Assembly (NCBI GenBank): GCA_947259495.1
Contig: CAMYLV010000021.1
Location: 35,743-99,742, forward strand
Length of the DNA stretch: 64,000 nucleotides
Direction: 5' to 3'
Source of the DNA: an uncultured Desulfobacterales bacterium
GTDB taxonomy: Bacteria; Desulfobacterota; Desulfobacteria; Desulfobacterales; JAHEIW01
Shown: in pieces, positions 60,421 through 64,000 of the stretch
How positions within the stretch are numbered: position 1 is the stretch's first letter
Layout of the letters: each line of letters starts with the position of its first letter
Made by a program: the position numbers and the translations under genes
Notes under the pieces: model-generated
Told to the model about the DNA's origin: nothing
Database searches by the model: none
The model's input: the letters and a program-made list of their open reading frames with translations, nothing else

Positions 60421-60530
60421 CACCACAAAGACACAAAGCTCACGAAGGGCCTGATTAAACTTACGTGGCGATCTGGAAAGCTCCAGTCGTTGACGTCCGA
60501 TAGTGATCTTTGTGGTTCAATGGTCTTTGT
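60421..60530. repeat. Inverted phrase repeat (CACAAAGACACAAAG type)
   Basis: CACCACAAAGACACAAAG (60421-60438) and GATCTTTGTGGTTCAATGGT plus CTTTGT (60505-60530) are complementary word series flanking a 66-base loop, upstream of sppA. Confidence 0.55.
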
Positions 60531-60583
60531 TTAATATAAAACAATTTGGCAGTAATGCATAGACCGTAATCTAAATTTTATAT

Positions 60584-60617
60584 AAAAATAGGGCGCCTGA
60601 TGAGTCGCCCTATTTTT
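60584..60617. terminator. Bidirectional intrinsic terminator after hsp20
   Basis: AAAAATAGGGCG (60584-60595) and CGCCCTATTTTT (60606-60617) form a perfect 12-bp stem with A/T tails on both sides. It lies 42 bases after the minus-strand hsp20 stop. Confidence 0.85.
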
Positions 60618-60658
60618 ATGTGCCTGTTAATGCGTTGCAAACATTACAGACGAGACGA

Positions 60659-61105
60659 TTAATGAACCGTGATCTGTTTCGGTTTTTGTTCCTCTGGTTT
60701 CGGAATTTCAACTTTCAACACACCGTCTCTAAAATCCGCCTTGATCTTATCCGAATCCACATCAGCCGGCAGATTGAAAGCGCGTTTGAATTTTCCGCAT
60801 GCTCTTTCGCGACGGTAGTAGTTTTCCTCCTTGACTTCATTGTCAAAGTTGCGCTCTCCGCTGAGGGTCAAAACGCGATTTTCGATATCAACCGAAATGT
60901 CCTTTTTATTCATACCGGGCAGCTCGGCTTTTATGACGATTTTATCATCATCATCGAACATATCCACAGCCGGATACCAGGATCCCATGCTGAGTTCGTC
61001 ATCTTCACCGCCGCTGCGGAAAAAAGGTTCATTAAACGCGTGGTTGAGTCGATGTTGCATGATTGCCATTTCTTTCAGGGGACTCCATCTGACTAAGTTC
61101 ATCAT
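60659..61105 (-). CDS. Hsp20/alpha-crystallin small heat-shock protein
   Basis: The 148-residue protein has an alpha-crystallin domain (about 45-140) with VLTLSGERNFDNE, FKRAFNLPADVD and the closing A..RDGVLKVEIPKPE motif, followed by an I/V-X-I/V-like tail (KQITVH). It should hold unfolding proteins. ATG 61105 has GGAGG. It is divergent from the RHH-like gene, with its own -35/-10 pair. Confidence 0.93.
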   Translation of the reverse strand: MMNLVRWSPLKEMAIMQHRLNHAFNEPFFRSGGEDDELSMGSWYPAVDMFDDDDKIVIKAELPGMNKKDISVDIENRVLTLSGERNFDNEVKEENYYRRERACGKFKRAFNLPADVDSDKIKADFRDGVLKVEIPKPEEQKPKQITVH

Positions 61106-61159
61106 TTTAATACCTCCATAAATAGGAATGAGTTATTATTGTTTTCGCTTCTGACGAAT

Positions 61160-61187
61160 ATAATAAATATAAAATTCATGATGTCAA
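61160..61187 (-). promoter_or_regulatory. Sigma-70-like promoter of hsp20
   Basis: On the minus strand TTGACA (61187-61182) is followed 16 bases later by TATTAT (61165-61160), about 55 bases before the hsp20 start. Confidence 0.6.
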
Positions 61188-61209
61188 TAAAATAAAATAA
61201 ATTTTTATA

Positions 61210-61237
61210 TTGCATTACTTTTAAAGTGTATTATAGT
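61210..61237 (+). promoter_or_regulatory. Candidate promoter of the RHH-like gene/dnaK
   Basis: TTGCAT (61210-61215) and TATAGT (61232-61237) are 16 bases apart, 55 bases before the RHH-like start. No CIRCE or sigma-32-type site was seen. Confidence 0.45.
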
Positions 61238-61291
61238 ATAGTAATGAAAATCGAGCTGAAAATTAAATGCCCGCAGCGGAGGTGGTGATAA

Positions 61292-61894
61292 ATGGAACCT
61301 AAAGAAAAAATGGTATGGACGAACAACATTTCTTTGCCGCCTCCATCAGCTTTCGACTTAAGGGGTCGACAATCGGTCAGAGCAACGTTTAAATTATCAC
61401 CCAAAGCCATTGAAGCCCTTAGCATTGTGGCGGCTCAGTTGGGCATCAAACAAAAATCGATTTTTGACCATTTAATTGAGGATGCCCGGTCCTTGATGCT
61501 GCTCGCCCGGAAAATCGACAGTGAATCGTTGAAGGTTCAGGAACGCGTTCAAAAAACCTTTGTTATAAGTCGTAAGGCATTAATATCTCTTGAAAAAACA
61601 GCCCGTAAAGCCAACGCGTCAAGAGATGCTCTGTTAGAGATTTCTCTTCAGCGGTTGTTGCCGATTATTTCCCGCGAACGGGACAAGCATGACAGGCGTA
61701 AAAGAATATTACATGAAATCAGAAACTTTTTGGACAAAGGGTTAGAATTGCTGGCAAAATCTGAGACGGATCTCGGCCATGATGATCCCACCACGGTAAA
61801 TTTTAAAAGTGCCATCAAGGCCTTAACCGCCGCGCAAAACGCAATTAGCGCTTTTGTCAACAAGGGAGAAATAATCGAAAACTTCGATTTTTAG
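61292..61894 (+). CDS. Tandem ribbon-helix-helix-like protein upstream of dnaK
   Basis: The 200-residue protein has two similar segments of strand-helix-helix type: SVRATFKLSPKAIEALSIVA with AAQLGIKQKSIFDHLIEDA (about 29-67), and QKTFVISRKALISLEKTARK with ANASRDALLEISLQRLL (about 86-122). A helical C-terminal region (130-200) follows. This looks like two RHH units in one chain, enough to form a DNA-binding pair. It sits between divergent hsp20 and dnaK, 96 bases before dnaK and co-directional with it. Strong GGAGGTG site at ATG 61292. Function as a heat-shock regulator is inference. Confidence 0.6.
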   Translation: MEPKEKMVWTNNISLPPPSAFDLRGRQSVRATFKLSPKAIEALSIVAAQLGIKQKSIFDHLIEDARSLMLLARKIDSESLKVQERVQKTFVISRKALISLEKTARKANASRDALLEISLQRLLPIISRERDKHDRRKRILHEIRNFLDKGLELLAKSETDLGHDDPTTVNFKSAIKALTAAQNAISAFVNKGEIIENFDF

Positions 61895-61990
61895 CACGTA
61901 CCCCTTAGCACCCTAAAGCCCGTTGGAACCCGGGGTGACGATTTAGAAAATAATTAGTTATAAAAATAAAAACTTAAGGAGGATTTTAGC

Positions 61991-63910
61991 ATGAGTAAAA
62001 TTATTGGAATTGACTTGGGTACGACCAACTCATGTGTTGCCATCATGGAGGGCGGCGACGCAAAAATCATTACTAACCCTGAAGGCGGCCGCACGACACC
62101 GTCAATGGTGGCTGTTTCCGACAAAGGAGAACGCCTGGTCGGGCAGATTGCCAAAAGACAGGCGATCACCAACCCTGAAAACACAGTTTTTGGTGTCAAA
62201 CGCCTGATCGGCCGTAAATATGATTCTGCCGAAGTGCAAAATGACATCAAGGTGCTGCCCTATAAGATTGAGAAGGCATCCAATGGTGATGTCCGGATTA
62301 ACTTGCGCGGAAAACAGCATAGTCCGGCAGAGATATCATCTTTTATTCTGGCCAACATTAAAAAGGCGGCTGAAGAATATCTGGGTGAAACAGTTACCGA
62401 TGCGGTGATTACCGTACCGGCCTATTTTAACGACAGTCAGCGCCAGGCCACCAAGGATGCCGGGAAAGTTGCCGGACTGAATGTATTGCGCATTATCAAT
62501 GAGCCCACGGCAGCATCTCTGGCCTATGGCCTGGATAAGAAAATCGATGAAAAGATCGTGGTCTTCGACTTGGGTGGCGGCACATTTGATGTATCAATTC
62601 TGGAAATCGGTGACGGTGTATTTGAGGTGAAAGCCACCAATGGGGATACCCATTTAGGCGGTGAAGATTTCGATCTCAAATTAATCGATTATCTGGCCGA
62701 CGAATTTAAAAAAGATCAGGGCCTTGATCTGAGAAATGATAAAATGGCTCTACAACGTTTAAAAGAAGCCGCTGAAAAAGCCAAAATTGAACTGTCCGCT
62801 TCGGTCGAGACGGACGTCAATCTGCCGTTTATCACCGCAGATGGCAGCGGTCCCAAGCACTTGAATATAAAGGTCACCCGCGCCAAGCTTGAGAGTCTGG
62901 TCAGTGAGCTGCTGGACAAACTGGAGCAACCGTGTCGCACGGCGCTCAAAGATGCCGGCTTTGCTGCTTCAAGCATCGATTCGGTTATCCTGGTGGGGGG
63001 CATGACCCGCATGCCGGCTGTTCAGGAACGCGTTACCAAAATTTTTGGTAAAGAACCCAATAAAGGGGTTAACCCCGATGAAGTGGTCGCCATGGGCGCT
63101 GCCATTCAGGGCGGTATTTTAAAAGGCGACGTCGCAGATGTATTGTTGCTGGATGTTACCCCGCTTTCTCTGGGTATCGAGACCATGGGTGGGGTGATGA
63201 CCCGGCTGATTGAAAAAAACACCACCATTCCGGCCAAGAAGAGCGAAACCTTCACAACCGCAGAAGATAACCAGCCGGCAGTATCGGTTCACGTGCTTCA
63301 GGGTGAGCGTGAGATGGCCTCGGATAACAAAACCCTGGGTCGCTTCGAGCTGACGGGCATTGCGCCGGCACCGCGCGGGACACCCCAGATTGAGGTTTCC
63401 TTTGATATCGATGCCAACGGGATTGTGGAAGTATCTGCCAAGGATGTGGCCACCGGCAAACAGCAGTCGATTAAAATAACCCATTCTTCGGGATTATCCC
63501 AGGAAGAAATTGACCGGCTGGTGAAAGATGCCGAGCTGCATGCCGAGGAAGATCAACGTAAAAAAGAGCTGGCAGATGCGCGCAATTCAGCCGATACGCT
63601 GATTTATTCCACTGAAAAAACCATTGGTGAATTAGGCGCTAAAATGGACAGCGGCTTGAAGACTGAAGTCGAGCAGACGATCGCCAACCTCAAACGTGAG
63701 ATCGAAGGTGAAAACAGCCCTGAAATCAAACGCCTGACGGAAACATTGCGCCAGATGTCCCATAATCTGGCAGCCTCTGCGTATCAGCAGGCCTCACCCG
63801 AGGGGCAGCCGCAGGATGGCCATCCAGGCAGCCCGCACAATCCATCCGCCGGTTCGTCACCTGAAGCCGATGAGGATGTGGTGGATGCTGAATTCGAGGA
63901 AGTTAATTAG
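61991..63910 (+). CDS. dnaK: Chaperone DnaK (Hsp70)
   Basis: The 639-residue Hsp70 has [19 protein letters not shown] at the N-terminus, [49 protein letters not shown], the [14 protein letters not shown] start of the substrate domain and an acidic [11 protein letters not shown] tail. Length is normal. It refolds proteins with DnaJ and GrpE, which are not in the window. ATG 61991 has AAGGAGG. A terminator follows. Confidence 0.98.
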   Translation: MSKIIGIDLGTTNSCVAIMEGGDAKIITNPEGGRTTPSMVAVSDKGERLVGQIAKRQAITNPENTVFGVKRLIGRKYDSAEVQNDIKVLPYKIEKASNGDVRINLRGKQHSPAEISSFILANIKKAAEEYLGETVTDAVITVPAYFNDSQRQATKDAGKVAGLNVLRIINEPTAASLAYGLDKKIDEKIVVFDLGGGTFDVSILEIGDGVFEVKATNGDTHLGGEDFDLKLIDYLADEFKKDQGLDLRNDKMALQRLKEAAEKAKIELSASVETDVNLPFITADGSGPKHLNIKVTRAKLESLVSELLDKLEQPCRTALKDAGFAASSIDSVILVGGMTRMPAVQERVTKIFGKEPNKGVNPDEVVAMGAAIQGGILKGDVADVLLLDVTPLSLGIETMGGVMTRLIEKNTTIPAKKSETFTTAEDNQPAVSVHVLQGEREMASDNKTLGRFELTGIAPAPRGTPQIEVSFDIDANGIVEVSAKDVATGKQQSIKITHSSGLSQEEIDRLVKDAELHAEEDQRKKELADARNSADTLIYSTEKTIGELGAKMDSGLKTEVEQTIANLKREIEGENSPEIKRLTETLRQMSHNLAASAYQQASPEGQPQDGHPGSPHNPSAGSSPEADEDVVDAEFEEVN

Positions 63911-63942
63911 TTTTTATCGGACAGGCACTAATTAAAAAGTTT

Positions 63943-63978
63943 AAAGGGCGGTGTTTCCAATAGGAGCGCCGCCTTTTT
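63943..63978 (+). terminator. Intrinsic terminator of dnaK
   Basis: AAAGG-CGGTG (63943-63953, one bulged G) pairs with CGCCGCCTTT (63967-63976) and is followed by T residues. Confidence 0.75.
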
Positions 63979-64000
63979 AATACCTAAATTGAGCGTTGCA

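Noticed and set aside
1..64000. tRNA, rRNA or insertion sequence genes
   Set aside because: Read-through of the gaps on both strands gave no convincing cloverleaf, rRNA segment or transposase; none is reported.

Overview
The window looks like a chromosomal segment of an anaerobic Desulfobacterota (former Deltaproteobacteria) bacterium, probably close to Desulfobacterales. The basis is the mix of families: PA2779-type membrane protein, DUF3754 protein, standalone B12-dependent methionine synthase activation domain, GlcD-GlcE fusion, a heavy-metal-associated protein with an in-frame UGA (candidate selenoprotein), many two-component/PP2C proteins, and spaced genes with repeat-rich intergenic DNA. 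This placement rests on recognised families, not on a search. No rRNA, tRNA, CRISPR array, transposase or prophage was seen.

Layout. 0-12 kb: a HerA-like ATPase (cut by the window edge), DUF3754, BON-LysM and DUF937 proteins, a membrane PP2C phosphatase, an acyl-CoA synthetase, a histone H1-like Lys/Ala-rich protein, SYLF protein, glutamine amidotransferase, metallo-beta-lactamase hydrolase, PIG-L deacetylase and a double GNAT. 12-20.5 kb: a signalling block on the minus strand (hybrid kinase with a fused solute-binding sensor; free solute-binding protein, sensor kinase, receiver, receiver-PP2C). 20.7-31.9 kb: mixed metabolism (sugar isomerase, UroD-like, ArsA ATPase with a coupled small protein, aminotransferase, archaeal-type SHMT, lipoprotein SppA). 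32-40 kb: a glycolate/glyoxylate block (glyoxylate aminotransferase, GlcD-GlcE fusion, GlcF, DapA-family lyase, MFS transporter). 40-47 kb: B12 activation protein, a pseudokinase-trypsin-TPR membrane protein, a decayed beta-eliminating lyase, an HDAC-family hydrolase next to the selenoprotein, and an ABC ATPase with a degenerate GGDEF tail. 47-57.5 kb: hydrolase, Ada-like repair protein, PilZ, RecX, TraB, class II aldolase, and a coupled LsrF-alcohol dehydrogenase pair. 58-64 kb: FlgM, SppA, then a heat-shock island (Hsp20, a tandem ribbon-helix-helix-like protein, DnaK).

The most striking non-coding feature is a dispersed intergenic element. There are eight full copies in 64 kb (five of about 103 bp, three of about 228 bp), plus a half copy, an isolated right end and a related hairpin. 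It has TATA-bounded imperfect terminal inverted repeats, a long A/T-armed hairpin with compensatory changes and, in the long form, an extra module of three hairpins. It occurs in both orientations and twice supplies the stop codon of a neighbouring gene. Separately, many gene ends carry imperfect inverted repeats made of short reiterated words (eight families in the window).

The best candidates for something new are the hairpin element, the UGA-containing heavy-metal protein, the pseudokinase-protease fusion, and the RHH-like gene between hsp20 and dnaK.
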